NCBI GenBank assembly: GCA_905221605.1
Contig: CAJNDS010000236.1
Coordinates: 201,501 to 253,500, forward strand
Direction: 5' to 3'
DNA: 52,000 nucleotides
DNA from: Symbiodinium natans
Taxonomy: Eukaryota; Sar; Dinophyceae; Suessiales; Symbiodiniaceae
Below, piece by piece: positions 23,296-36,299 of the stretch. Both the position numbers and the translations under genes were made by a program. Numbering within the stretch: the first letter of the stretch is position 1; the number at the start of each line of letters is the position of its first letter. Below the pieces are notes generated by a model that searched no databases, was not told the origin of the DNA, and was given only the letters and a program-made list of their open reading frames with translations.

Positions 23296-25468
23296 ATGGC
23301 TGACGTGCACATTTATTTTGGCAGTGGCCTTGGGAAATTCTGCGTCAGTGGTGGCAACATCGAACAGCCGTGTGCATGTTACGCGTCCCAGGATCCCAAT
23401 CAGGCACAGCGGAAAGCTTCAGCGAGGACTTGCAAGAAGAGGTTCGGACACGATGTTTTTGTTGTGATGGGAGCTCGTCTAATCCGTTGACTACAGTTAA
23501 GAAATGTTTGGATGAATATGCCAACTCAATGGTTCTGACTTGGCGTGAAACAGGCCGAAAAGCATGGAATCAAAGCCGAGGCCATGTGGACAATGAACGC
23601 ATGGAGTTGAGTGCTTGTTCCAACCAAAGGTGCGTGCTGCAGCGAACCGTTGTGTGCAGGTTCGGGATTTGCAGACGTTCACTCCGGAGGCCTTGCCGAC
23701 ATCGTTTTCAGGGAGATGACGCAGCATCTGTTCAATCCGTGGCTGGGTTGCAGCGTCCACAACAACCATTTCCGCCATAGGAAACGCACAGCATGTGTTA
23801 AAGGACTCTCCTTGCATGTGCGAAATTTCTCTGCAGAATACTTTGTCTACTTTCATGTGCGCCAGATTCAACAACTTCTCTGCACGTAACGTAGGGATTC
23901 CGTGCGTATTGCTGTGATATCGACATGCGAAGCACGCGGACTCGAACGTAAACGATCCAGCTGTTGCTGGGCCTGAGTTGAGTGGAATCCGCCGCAGTGT
24001 GTTCGGAAGTAGTGGATGTTCGGGAGCATCCAGAACTATTTGAACAAAAGGCCGCTTTAGCAAAAGTAGACTAATATTCCTCATCCTGGTGGTGCAAAGC
24101 ATGAGAAGTTTAAGGCGTACTTGGGAAGCCATACCTTTTCCTGGGGTTAGCGGGCCAGGTGCGCCAGAGAATTCTTCGAACCACAGGTCAGCCACATAGA
24201 ACATCATGAAGTCCAATGGTACACGTACCCATGGATAGATTTGTGAAAGGAATTGCAACCTGAATTTTGCAGAAGAGAGGGAGAGCCGAATCTCATCAGC
24301 AACCGTATATAACCAGCGGGAGTACAGTATCGGCGGGGACATCGAGAAACAGTTTGAGCACAACGCCTACGTGCGGAGAAGTTGTTCAATCTCACTCCAT
24401 GTTTTCGTATGAGCACAACGCCTACGTGCGGAGAAGTTGTTCAATCTCACGCCATGTTTTCGTAAGGTTGCTCGTGCTGCTTTGAATAAAGCAAAGCTGC
24501 GCGTCAAACACCCATTTCCGAATTACCAATTGGCGCGCGTCAATGTTTTCCATATCTGCTGTTCTTTTCTTGTGGACCCCTCTGTGAACCCCATGGCACT
24601 GCTACTGCTGTTGAGGGCCGGTGCAGATGGTCGTGTCAATGCGGCCGGTGCAGTGAACCGGGCGGAGAAAAAAAAAAAAACAGATATCACGACGGAAGCA
24701 TAGCTGGCAAAAAGCGCGGCATCACACGCACACCTGGTCAGCACTCCTCAAAATCCAAGGTGTCACAAGGTTTGTCACATGAAGTTTGGCGAACAAGCGA
24801 GAACGGTACGAGTGTGACGATTGCTAGGGGTGACGTGTAGCTTGCCAGGGTTTTGCCGCGAGTCACATCGTGATCATGGTGGTCGCCACGTATGGTGATG
24901 GCGAGCCGACGGAGTGCCGAGTGACGGATTGTTTAGATTGCTTTGTTGGTTCGGCTTCAGCGTGGCAACGATTACACTTGTGGTGACAGGACAACGCCGT
25001 GGCGTTCCACAAGTGGGTGTCCAACCCCAAAAACGATGGTGCACTCAAAGGCCAACGGTTCACCGCAGCTTAGCTGCAGGTTTGAGAGGAACGGCTGAGC
25101 ACTGGCCCTGCCTTGCAAGAAGGTGATGGGTCTTGGGGACATGAACTATTCGCGCTACAACAACATGGGCCAGTTGACCGACCAAAGTTTGGATGCTCGC
25201 TTGCATTACTTCGGCTTTGATTTACCAGATTGGTTTTGATGCGCTTTTGGTTCCCTGCCACATGCCGAAGGAGCGAATGGGAGGAATTCGCATCTACAAG
25301 CGCGGAGTGGGAGATGACAGCCACCAGCACGCAACAAGGTTGAACCATCAGGCATGGCATGGCAGCACGCAGTCCATGTGCCCAAACCAAGGTCAAGATA
25401 TCGTGTCCGACTTCGAGACATGGAGAGAGGGTGGTTTATGGGAGCATGTGAAGACTGCCGTTGCAGAG
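23296..25468 (+). CDS. diflavin reductase exons 1-9: FMN-binding flavodoxin domain
   Basis: The start codon at 23296 begins MADVHIYFG; exon 2 continues the FMN phosphate loop as SQSGTAESFSEDLQEE. Then AEKHGIKAEAM (23554), VRDLQTFTPEA (23660), HIVIMVVATYGDGEPT (24863), DNAVAFHKWVSNPKNDGALK (24990), VMGLGDMNYSRYNNMG (25123), ERMGGIRIYKRGVGDDS (25271) and DIVSDFETWREGGLW (25394). These match the P450-reductase flavodoxin blocks, including the TYGDGEPT and GLGD..Y isoalloxazine loops. The introns between these exons are 58-112 bp, except the 1168 bp one before 24863. 5' splice ends are GC for exons 1, 4, 6 and 8, and GTAAAG for exon 9. A 288-codon minus-strand ORF inside the long intron is probably chance. 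Confidence 0.85.
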
Positions 25469-28400
25469 GTAAAGAAAGAAGGCCCATTGTCACATTGTGT
25501 TGTCATTGTATCAGATCACGCAAGCTGAGTTTCCGGGGTGCCTGACTGTGGAAGTGCGTACTTATGCCATGGTTCCGGTGCGGTCGTAGGTCCGGCAGGG
25601 TGTATTTGGGGGTTTATGGTTTTTAGGGCGGATCCCGATGCAAAGAAGAGGGCAGATGCAGAAGGGGTTCAGGGCTCGAGGGTTGAGGAAAGGGGTGTGT
25701 GGGGTGAGGGGGGGGGTGGGGGAAATCCGTGGGTGGGGGGGGGGGGGTGCGCCAAGAATGCGCAGCTCACATCATGTTTGCCACGTTTGTGCTGGCCAGA
25801 TGGTGGAGCTCAGCTCATGCGCAGCTTGAGTCTTTCCATGTTGCCAAGGGTTCGGAGTATCTCCCTAGGCCGCTCGGCCCGAAGGAATCCCAGAAAGAAT
25901 TCCCCAGAGGGTGCCCACCCATTTTCCCGAGAATCCCAGAAAGAATCTGGCAGAGTATTTCCGAATGTCCAAGGATTGTAATTGCCCAATCCCAAGCGTA
26001 CCGCCTTGGAGAGTCAAACCCCAGATGATTCCATCAAATTCCCATTGTTTTTGGGCGTTCGGCGTACGTTGTTGCTAGCTTTATCATTCTTGGTTTTTGT
26101 GGGAGCTGTTGTGCAGGCCGCTGTGTCTCCTTGGGCGAGTCCCGACCAACGTCTGCATCAGCAGAGAAGGCACGACGCAGAAGGCAGAAAAAAAATCGAG
26201 CAAGCGACTGACCATGAGACATGGTCACACATGAACCTGTAAGCTTTCGAGATCAAATGAGAACAGGGTCGTTTTGTTCAGAAGAGCGGAGGAAGAACCG
26301 ACAGAACTCAACCCCAAGCCCACCTGTGTGGCAGCCCCTGGGCACCGCGGTGCTGTCCCTCGTGCGCTCGACTGCTGAGCTCGCGCCCGAACCGGATGCA
26401 GCCCCTGGGAAGCCGTCCATTACGTTTGCTTCAAGAGTGGTTTGTGTTGCGGCATTCAGGCACAAGTTGTTGATTGCGGTTGGCAGCTTCACCAATCTTT
26501 GCCTAGCTTTGCTGTAAGGCAGCCCTAACCCCTATACCTTAAACCCTAAACCCTAGACCCTAAACCCCAGACCCTAACCAAACCCTAAGCCCCAAATTGT
26601 GCTGCTGTGGAGTCTTCGCCGTCAGTGAGGAACCTTCCGAAGTGGCTGCCCGTTTCTACTTCGAAGCTGAGAGGTGCACGGTTGCCAAGGCAGGGTGCTC
26701 CTCTTTTTTTCTTTTTTTTCCTTTTTTGGGGTTTAGGGGTTTAGGGTTTAGGGTTTAGGGGCCAACTTCAGGGTGCCCAGGTTTGCAGCCGAGGCTGGGG
26801 GCTGGGATTGCGGATTCAGCCTTGCGCCGGTTCAACAAGGAGTTGTGTGGGTAACCATTGGGGGGCTTTTGCTGACGGGGAGAGGGGGCTCCTGCGTGCC
26901 AGCCTGTGAGAGACATGATTGAAAGCTTCTCGCAAGACCTGCTGTTTAAAAGGATTTCTTGCCTGGACATCACCCTAACCCTAAACCCGAAACCCTAAAC
27001 CCTAAACTCTTCAACTCTCGAAAGTATCCACCCGGGCATGACTCTCAAGGTGCGCGAGCTTCGGCAGCACCGCAGCTTGGAGGATGGCCTCTCAACTATG
27101 GAGGTGGAACTCGAGGCACTCTGCTCGGAATAGTAGTTTAGGGTTTAGGGCTAAGGGTTTAAGGTTTAGGGTTTAGGCTTTAGGGTTTAGGGTTAAGTGA
27201 TAGAGGTGATCGCAGGTGATAGTAGGTGAGAGTAGTAGAAATATACGGAGAGCAAGAAAGAAGAGCACTAGTCAAAAAGATTGTAGTAGCATAGTAACTC
27301 AAAACAGCGAGGCATCCGGCGGGCTCGAGAAGTACACGGCAGGCGGAACTTTGGCTTTGCTTCCGCGCAACGCCCCGTGGGCAGGCTGCAAAGAATCAAA
27401 GAAGAAATCCGGGCTTCGGTTCTTGCGACATTCTAGGAGGTTGAGGGTGTTTTCAAATCCCGAGGGGTGCTTTCGTGTTGGAGGCAAAAAGGTCTACTGA
27501 CGTCTGGGTTGGGTTGGAGGGGCGCCTGTACTAGTTGATCGCGAAGCATTGAGAACTAAGAGAAACTACTAGTGCCATCAGCTTGAAGGAACGTTTGTCT
27601 ACAACATCGCAACAGCACAGGTTCGATGACACGTCAGTCAAGTTCTGAATCATAAAAACAGCATGACTGTAGTGGATTCAGGCCTGCTTTAGTTGTGGCT
27701 CATGCCCTAATGTGCTGGCTCTTCCTTTGAGATGGCACATTTTTTGAAGGGAGAATGCAGGAGGGCCCGTGATCTATGGCGCCTCACCGTGTCAGGCATC
27801 ACTCTTGTTCCATGGTATGTCTTGTTCACGTACTGCTGAATTTGCTCTTGCCCCACGGCCATTCATCGACTCGCCTCTCGGCGATGTGCAGGCACTGCTA
27901 CGCGAGTTGAGAGCTGTTTCTGAGTATTGCCGAGATCACAGTGCCGCACTTTCCAGGCCCCATCCTTTCTCTTCAGAGCCTAGTGCTCGTTGGAAGTGTG
28001 AAAGTGGCCTCCCCACACCATCTTTTTCCTTCGATCAGTCAGTAATCTGCACAGGGAGGGGTGGTAGAAACACGGAGATGAGGTCGGATGTCTCAGCAGT
28101 GCTGAAGCTCCTGGGCCTCTCCGAGGGGGACCTTGCCAAGCAGGTCACCGTCAAAGCAAAGGAGGGCAGTGGCCACTTGGTTCCCACATTAAGGACTCCT
28201 TCTTCAGGGGCACCTCCGTCGCAGGATTTGGAGTTGGGGCATGAGGGGGTTGGGGCATGAGGGGCCTGAAAACCTCATGGGGGGTTTGCAGCGGTTGGTG
28301 CTGCACCTTCCCTGCTCAAGGAAGTAGGGGTTCAGCTGCGGCGTGCTTGTGCAGCATGAGCCTTTCCATCAAGAAGCATTTAACATGTGTTCATGACATC

Positions 28401-31400
28401 GGCAAGGTCCGTGGCCTAGACGCATCATACATCTGCGCGACATCTCTAAGCCCTCCATGAACCCAAAAGAACCCAACAGAACCCAAATGCAACGCCCTAG
28501 AGGCCCCAAAGCCAGAAATCCCGAAATCAGTGCCCGACTGGAGGCTTCAAGGTCAAGAAGCCCTTTCCGACGCCCTGCACCCTGGGTGACGCATTGTCCC
28601 TATACTGCGACCTTGCAAAAGCGCCCACGAAGAAGCTGCTGCCTAGCTTCGTTGATTTCCAAACGATGCGGGGATCTGTGTGGGTTCTTGCTTTGTTTGG
28701 CACGGGTAGTGCGGAGGCATTGCTTGTTTGAGGGTTCAATGGGGATTGAAATCTTGAGCCGGAAGACGTTGGCGGCAGAGTCTGATCTTGCTGGTTGGTG
28801 AAAGGTTTGTTGGACCCACCTTGTTACATTCGAAGAGCACCTAGCCTTTCCTGAGTTCATGGTCCAGGCATGTGCAAGCCCTACTTTAGGACTTCAGAGC
28901 GGTGAGTGTTGACACTCCCTGCCAGGCCGCCAAAAGCTTTTCTGTCCCTCCAGCTTTTCGTTTTTTTGCCAGCATGTGCTGACACGCCCATGAAAGAAGC
29001 CCCCAAGACAACTCTTGAGGCTCACGGCCCTCCAGGAGAAGCTGGATGAACCCTCAAAGGAATTTGTAGGCCCGCGGGGGGGCCCGGGGGGGGGGGGCGG
29101 GGGGGTGGGGCGGAGTTGGAGCGTTGCGGTTCTGGTTGTGAGGGGTGCACTTGTGGGTCAGCATGGTAGACTTGTAAAGGGGTTTTTGATTTTATGGGCA
29201 CGCTGCTCTAGCGCACTTCTCAACTTCCTGGTCCGAACAGAGGCTCGTTGTCGTCAGCGGCGTGGGTTCCTTCATGGCAGCAAAACGCATTGAAAAGAGA
29301 GAAGCAACAACATCTCACACCGGTCTTCGGACGAGAGCGCTCTTCGGTTCGACCCCTCTTACCGGTCCAATTTTGACCAGGCAAGCTTCTGTCAGATGCT
29401 GATGCGCTGAAGGCGCTGCAGTCTGAGGCAGTTTGCTGCCGCATGCATGAGCTCCCTCGGCTGCAGTTGGGATACCGCTTTCAACAAAGTTGAGTAGCCC
29501 GAAATCCGACAGTCCCAGCGGTTCGCCCCGAAGAAATGTCGAAAAGCCTTAGGTTCTGGGCGCTTCTGGGCGTGAAAGGACCGCTTTGGTGCCAGGGCCT
29601 GGGGTTTGGGGTTTGTTTTCAGGCGCGGCAGGAGGCTCGGTTGAAGGAGCCTTGAAAGACTGGGAGGTTTCACAGAGCTTCTGGCATCCGACCGCGAAGA
29701 AGCAGAGAGCAAAGAGATTAGGATTCTGATGGGTTTGCTTCAGCTTGGGGCTGCGTTTCTAAAGACTGCACACCGTGCACACATAAACAAGCAGCATGTA
29801 GCCCTTGCTTGTGGCAGAGTCTTATTATGGACCTGCAAGGCTAGCCAACTGAGTCCATCAGACCGAACCAACAATCATGTTATTGGTGGCGCCAATCGCG
29901 CAGGAGGCTTGGACCCTGTCACCTTCCTCCAGAACTGCCCTCGACAGCGCGCCCGCTTGCTGGCTCAGTTAGGAGTTCGAGTCGACGCGTGGGTTCTCAA
30001 AACCCGCTGATCTCGCGCCTTTGCTCCTAGATTGCTCCCCCAGATGGCTCCTAATTAGCGAAAGCCCAGGTGAGTTCACCATTGCATCCTCTCCTCTCAT
30101 GGCAGCCAAGCGGATCTCTTTGTGTGCAGCCCGACTGAAGAATTGGATGCGAGCTTTTTTGGGGGGAGGCTGCGGTTTCCGCGCTTAGAATGTTATTAAG
30201 AGGCTGAAACCGTAGCCTTGGGGTGCGATTTTTTGGGGTGTCTCACGTGTAATTTCGCCGCCAGTCGCTTGTCCCTATTTTCTCTCTTCGGCCTCTGGCA
30301 GCAGGTGAGTCTGACGACCCGCGAGACCGAAAGCCTAGAGTCCATGGCAGAGTGACCCGCCACGAATCGGATCCAGGAATCCACCAAAAAAAGGCGGGAG
30401 GTAAGGTTGCCAGCTTCGGGGCTCTGGTAGGCTTCATGCTCCGTACGGGCCTGTTTTCCCACAACATGTCTTTCTCCTGTTGTGGTAGAGATCCTGTCAT
30501 GTCTTTGAGGAGCGTATCAGTATCAGGACTTGTGGAAGCCCTGAAGCGCTTCGGGATGGGTGGGATGTGAGCTTTGCAAGCTGCTCGAAGCAAGGAAGCT
30601 GGTTGCTGCCGGTGCCCTGCCGCCCACAGCAGTTGCAGCGGCGCGTGAGGCACCAGCCAGTGAACAAACTAGGTCTTGCTTCTGTTTTCTTGGAGAACGG
30701 CGACTAAAGCTTCCATCCAAGTTCGCACTTCTTGGCCTCTAGACTCTAGCCGAAGCCCTGAGGCCCGTCCGCGGTTTTTGGGCATGTGCTCGCGCTACAT
30801 CTCGGCAGACCTCAAGGAAGGCGGTCCTCACGGGTTCTCAAGGCTTTGGGATTCGTTGGGGGGGTGCGGCTTTGGGGACTTCTGGGCCATGTCAGAAGGT
30901 CTTGTGTGCGTCAAGAGCCAGAGGGGAGGCGAACATTGATGGCCATGGTAGCAGGTGTGGTAGCATCGAGCTTGCAAAGGTGAGAAGCATCACGTGTTGT
31001 GCGCGTGTTATTTTCTCGTTTTGTGTGTGTGTGTGTGCGCATCGTTTTGAAACGAAGACAGAGTGCCGAAAGAACTAGAACCAATACTCATAATATGAGG
31101 GACTCCAGACTTTTGCAGATGAAGGGGGCTTTTAGAGAATTCTCTTGTGGCGCCCATGGCGCTGCAATGGGCCGCGCAAGCCCCATCTCACTGGTCCAGC
31201 AGTCGGAATGGCCAAACCCTAAGAAACACAATGCTCTGCCATATCATCTTCCACCGCAAGCGATAGACAGCCCCTTCAGCCTGAACCCCGCACTCAAAGT
31301 TTGTTCAGCGTGGTGAACAGCAGCAAACTTTTCACTTCCCAACACTGCAACTTAGTATTTCCTCGCACTTGCGTTCGCTTGCGTTCTAGGGACAGGGGCG

Positions 31401-34400
31401 GGGATGTTCGAAGTGACAGTTTTGTGATAGCCGCTGATTGCCCCCTTTGTTTTCGGGTACAAAGGCGTCACAGGTTGAGAGCCAAGCCGATACCTGTCCC
31501 AGAAACGGCACGTTGGTGAGGCGACGCCGTTCTCGCAAAATATCACCCGTCCTCGCTCACCTTGCCGAGCAAAGATGTCCCAATCGACGCTCGCCAGGGA
31601 AGTGTCTTGCAGGAGGGCTTAGAGGGCTTAGAGATGTGAGGGCTTCATGCCCCCCCACTCCCCGTCCCAGGCGCTGTTCGGTAAAGTCCTAAACCCTAAA
31701 CCCAGGTCATGGTGGGAGCCGGCGCGGGCGTGGCACCCTTTCGTGGCTTCTGGGACGAGCTGCGGAAGGGCCCACAGGTTGCCCCGGCGGCCCGGCTGGG
31801 AGAGTATGCGAAAGCGTTACAGATGCCCGTTTTGGTGATCCTTTCGGGAGGTGTCAGGCACGAGCCAGGTGTCATCAGTTCATGCCATATAGCAAAACTC
31901 TGAGCTCCTAAGCGCCCAGCCCCAAACCCTAAACCGTTCAAGCAGATCTGATCTCTCAGTCTTTGAGAGAAGCTTCTTGGAAACTCGGAAGCGAGGCGGT
32001 TCTCTTCTTCGGATGCCGTCATCCCAATCAGGAGCTTGTTGGCATCAGTTGGGTGTTGTCGCCTTGTGCCTGGCAAGCATGACGGAGATTGGGATGCACA
32101 GCGCAGAGAAGCCATGTCGAGGCACTGTTGGTAGCAGGGGCTTCGTGCCTAGCACGGTGATACAGGCATGCAAGTTAGCACTGGCAGTCGAGAGTCTAGA
32201 CTCCGTAGCCTTAGCAGCTCAGTCGCTGCAACTGCCAGACTCTGCCAATGCCCTTGCGCCCTCAAACCCGAAGACCGTGTCGCAGGGCACAGCCCATGTG
32301 CAGCCGAGATAGAGCCCCAAACCCTAAACCCTAAACTGAACCCTAAACCCCTAAACCCTGAATCCTAAACCCTAAACCCTAAACCCTGAACCCTGAACCC
32401 TAAACCCTAATCCCCTACACCCTAAACCCCTAAACCCTGAATCCTAAACCCTAAACCCTCAAGTGAGAGCCAGGACTGGCTTTACAAGGATGAGATGAGC
32501 GCCGCGGTGAAGCTCGGAGGGGGCTGCGCGGCCTTGGCCCGGATGCAGGCGCGCTGGGGGGGGGGGTTTAGGGTTTAGGGTTTGGGGTTTGGGGTTTAGG
32601 GTTTGGGGTTTGGGGTTTGGGGGTTTTGGGGTTTGGGGTTTTGGGGTTTTGGGGTTTGGGGTTTGGGGTTTGGGGTTTAGGGTTTGGGGTTTGGGGTTTT
32701 GGGGTTTTGGGGTTTGGGGTTTTGGGGTTTTGGGGTTTAGGGGTTTGGGGGTTTGGGGTTTTGGGGTTTGGGGGTTTGGGGTTTGGGGTGAAGGTGGTGT
32801 GGTTCGAAGCTTGGAGAGTTGGCTTTGAGTAGAGGCCTGCAGTTTTCTTGTTTCACGGTCCGGTGTCGTGGGCCCTCCTGGAGCAAGAAGAAGCCTGGAG
32901 GTCATTTCGCAGCTGCTACTGCCCGCCCGTTCTAGGTGGAGAGCACACAGTACTGCTACTAGCAAGAAGCGTCATCGTAGTAGCCCTAAACCCTAAACTT
33001 TTTTTTCTAACCTTAAACCCGAAACCCTAAACCCTAAACCCTAAACCCCCAAGCCCTAAACCCTCAACCCTACACCCTGGATCCTGAACCCTAAACCCTG
33101 AACCCTTCTTTTGAAACCCTAACCCCTAAACCCTCCATAAGGATAGGAAGAAATCCACCAGCAGGTCGGCCCAAAGCGGCCGCTCGCCAGCCTCTTCACT
33201 GCCTTCTCGTCGCCTGGCTCGCCTGGCCCAAGCTCAGAAGTAGGACACGATAGGACACGGTTTAAGGTTTAGGTAGGGGTTAGGTTTTAGGGTTTAGGGA
33301 AAAGGGTTTATGCCCATTCAAAGGAAGGATCCAAGAACGATGCCTTTTCGGCCGGCTTTGGAGATTTTTCCTGGGTGTGGCAAGAACATCCCTGAACTGA
33401 GGCGGCCGGGAGAGGGCAAGGAGAAGGCCTACGTTCAGGAAACGGGTGCTTGCCGAGAAGTTGTGATGCTCGCCAGACTTGCCCAGCTTGCCAGAGCCTT
33501 CTTAGATTTTCGGAGTGTTTTTGGGCCCTTGGGTGCTACGGCTGCTCCAGGGGAATATGTTTGCTCTAGGCGCTTTAGGATTTCGAACTAACAGCTCTTG
33601 TACCCCTCGAATCCGTGTGGTGCCTGTGGTGGTGAAGTCCACAGCTGCTCGAGCCGGGAAGGGCAGGTGCCGTTTGCTTGAGCAGGTGCATGGCGAAGGC
33701 TTCACAGTCGCCCTTCGCGTCTGGAAGGATGTATGAGATGGATGGGTGCGCCAGCGTTGCCAGGTGCCGGAGTGCCGGCTGTGAGTTCAGTGGATGTGAT
33801 CAGCTGCACCAATGCCATGGCCAGCTCTGGCAGGTGCACCCGCTGGCAGGCAGCACTGCAGATATTCAGCATCCTGCCATGCCTGAGGCTCTTCGCAGAC
33901 CTTGTGGCCTGCAACACCGCCATCAGTGCAGGCGACAGGGCTGGGAAGTGGTCGATTGCGCTGCAGCTGTTGGCTACCATTCGCCGGATGCGATGGCTTC
34001 CAGACACGGTCAGCCACAACAGCGTCATCAGCAGCTGCACGAAAGCCGCGACGTGGCCACGGGTGCTTGCTTTGCTGAGAGGCATGGCTTGGGCCATGGT
34101 GACTCCGAACATCATCAGCTGCAGCAGCGCGGTCAGCGCGGTCAGCTCGTGCGAGAAGGTTCTGCATTGGCCTCGGGCTTTTGTCCTCTTGGAGCACTTA
34201 GCTGACTTGGGGATTTCTCCCAACATGATCACCTGCAGCTCCTGCATCAGCGCCTGCAGGGATGCCTGGCCTTGGGCCCTGAGCGTCTTGGCGGTCGCGA
34301 GCAACACGGGCGAGGCCAACACCGTCGTCTACAACGCGGCCATCTCTGCCAGTGCTTCCAGGCTCAAAAGGCTCAAAGGACAGCTGGTTTCGACCTGGGG

Positions 34401-36264
34401 CCTGGCTTGGAGCCTCCTGGCCGCCATGCAGCTTTCGTCAATCCCAGCCGATGTGGTCACCTACAACAGCATCCTTGCAGGAACGTCCGAGGTGGAGGGC
34501 TGGTGCTCAGCCCTGGCCCTTCTTGCGGCCATGGCAGAAGAGCATCTCTTGCCTGACGTGGTCAGCCTCAACAGTGCCCTCAGCGCATGTGCCTACGAGG
34601 GTGACTGGCAAGTCGCCCTGAAGCTCCTCAGCTCCATGTCCGACAAGGCTGTGGCGCCTGACGTTGTGTCCTACAGCAGCGCCATCTCCGCCTGTGAGAA
34701 GGTGGGGCAGTGGTCATGCGCTCTTGCCTTGTTGGAAGCCATGGATGAAGCCAAGGTACGGCCCAATGAAATCAGCTTTGGAGGCCTTGTGAGTGCCTGC
34801 CACAAGGGCCACCGCTGGCACCTTTCGCTCTCCTTGCTGTCTGCCCTCCACTTCAGAGGGCTGCGGCCGAATCTGGTCACCTGCAACGCGGCGGTCAGCG
34901 CATGCGCAAGCGGTGCGAGCAATGCGAGCTCTGATCGGTGGATCGTTGCCTTAAGCCTCCTCAGCTCTATATCAGCACGAAAGGACGCCCCCAATGTCGT
35001 GACCTACAGTGCTGTGCTTGCGGCCCTGGTTGCCTGTGACAGGAGCACGTCTGGATGGCTGATTGGGTTTGGTCTCCTGAGTGCCATGCTGGAAAGGAGG
35101 GTCCTGCCTAACGAGGTGAGCTGCGGCAGCCTCCTCAGCGTGTGCGCCCAGGCCTCTCAGTGGAGAGCTGCACTGCACTTGCTCTGGAGAATGGCCAGAC
35201 TGGAGGTTCTCCCCGGCACTATCAGCTTCAATTCTGCCATTGAGGCCTGCCGAAAGCCCGGCAAATGGACCTTGGTGCTCCAGCTTCTCAGTGCCGCCAG
35301 ACGCTTAAGTGTGGAGTTGGACGCCGTCGCTTACAGCAGCGCCTTGGGCGCCGCAGAAAACGAGAGGAACGGGAGCTCCTGGAAGGCTTGGACCTTGTCC
35401 TTGAGCTTGACCACGGCCATGGGACTACAAGCTGTGGCCCCAAACACCGTGTGCCTCAATGGTGCCCTCTCTATGTGTCAGAGGGCCAGCCGCTGGCTGC
35501 ACGTCTTCCGGCTTCTACAACACATGCGCCGGACCGCTGTGCCACCTGATGTGCTCAGCCTGGATAGCATAGTGCGTGCAGCAGATGCACGTGAGCGCGG
35601 ACGCGGCCTTGCTTCCCACTCTGCTTCAATGGCTGACATGGCGATGGCCAAGCTAGCCAGAGCCAAGTAGCTTGCGGGAGAAAGGGTGGCCTGTCCCATT
35701 GTTCAATTGAGACCTCCTCTGGCCGGTCCATTCTTCCTAACGTTTCTTTTCGCCTTCATCCACAGGCCGTGAGGTGGGCTGTGTTGTTGTCGGTACATGC
35801 TCGCACTTCTTGTTTATGCCGCAAAGCTGTTTCGTTCTTCGTGCCGAGGTGGGCCTGCGTGTGTCCCTTGCACCGGCGATGGGCACATGCGGAAGGGTTC
35901 TCGGGTCCCAGTGTGATCCCTTTGCCATGGATGGCTCCGATCGAGACGCGCAGGTCATGGGTGCGAGCATTCGTGGAGCTGTCACGGGAAAGTGGGCGTG
36001 GCAGTGGCAGCGCAGACGTCATCGCCTACACGAAAGCCATCCACGCCGGCGGCCGTGCCGGTCGCTGGGCCACGGGGCTCGGGGTTCTAGGCTCGCTGCG
36101 GGAATGCCGTTGCTTGGACGTCATCGGCTGCAACAGCCTGCTTGCTGTGTGCCAGCGGTGCGAGCAGTGGAGCCTGACCCTGGCCCTGCTGGGCAGCATG
36201 GGCCAACAGCACTTCGTCCCGTCTGTGTTTGGCACTTTTTCTTTTTTTTTGTGTGTCTCTCTGT

Positions 36265-36299
<35 letters not shown>

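Noticed and set aside
22862-23467. 201-codon plus-strand ORF
   Set aside because: It overlaps reductase exons 1 and 2 in another frame and has no recognisable features.
23497-24363. 288-codon minus-strand ORF
   Set aside because: It covers supported plus-strand reductase exons 3 and 4 and the following intron, and shows no motif. Best explained as a chance frame.
27769-28260. A single 163-codon gene
   Set aside because: Only 28083-28179 of it matches the FAD-domain sequence, in phase with the neighbouring exons; the rest is intron that happens to be open.
32459-32965. 168-codon minus-strand Pro/Lys/Gln-repeat ORF and its plus-strand WGFG partners
   Set aside because: Translation of the telomere-type repeat; exon 25 of the reductase lies at its edge on plus.
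33138-33259. Additional reductase exon between exons 25 and 26
   Set aside because: Exons 25 and 26 already join to the expected length between LYKDE and YVQ; adding this piece would break the alignment with the family.
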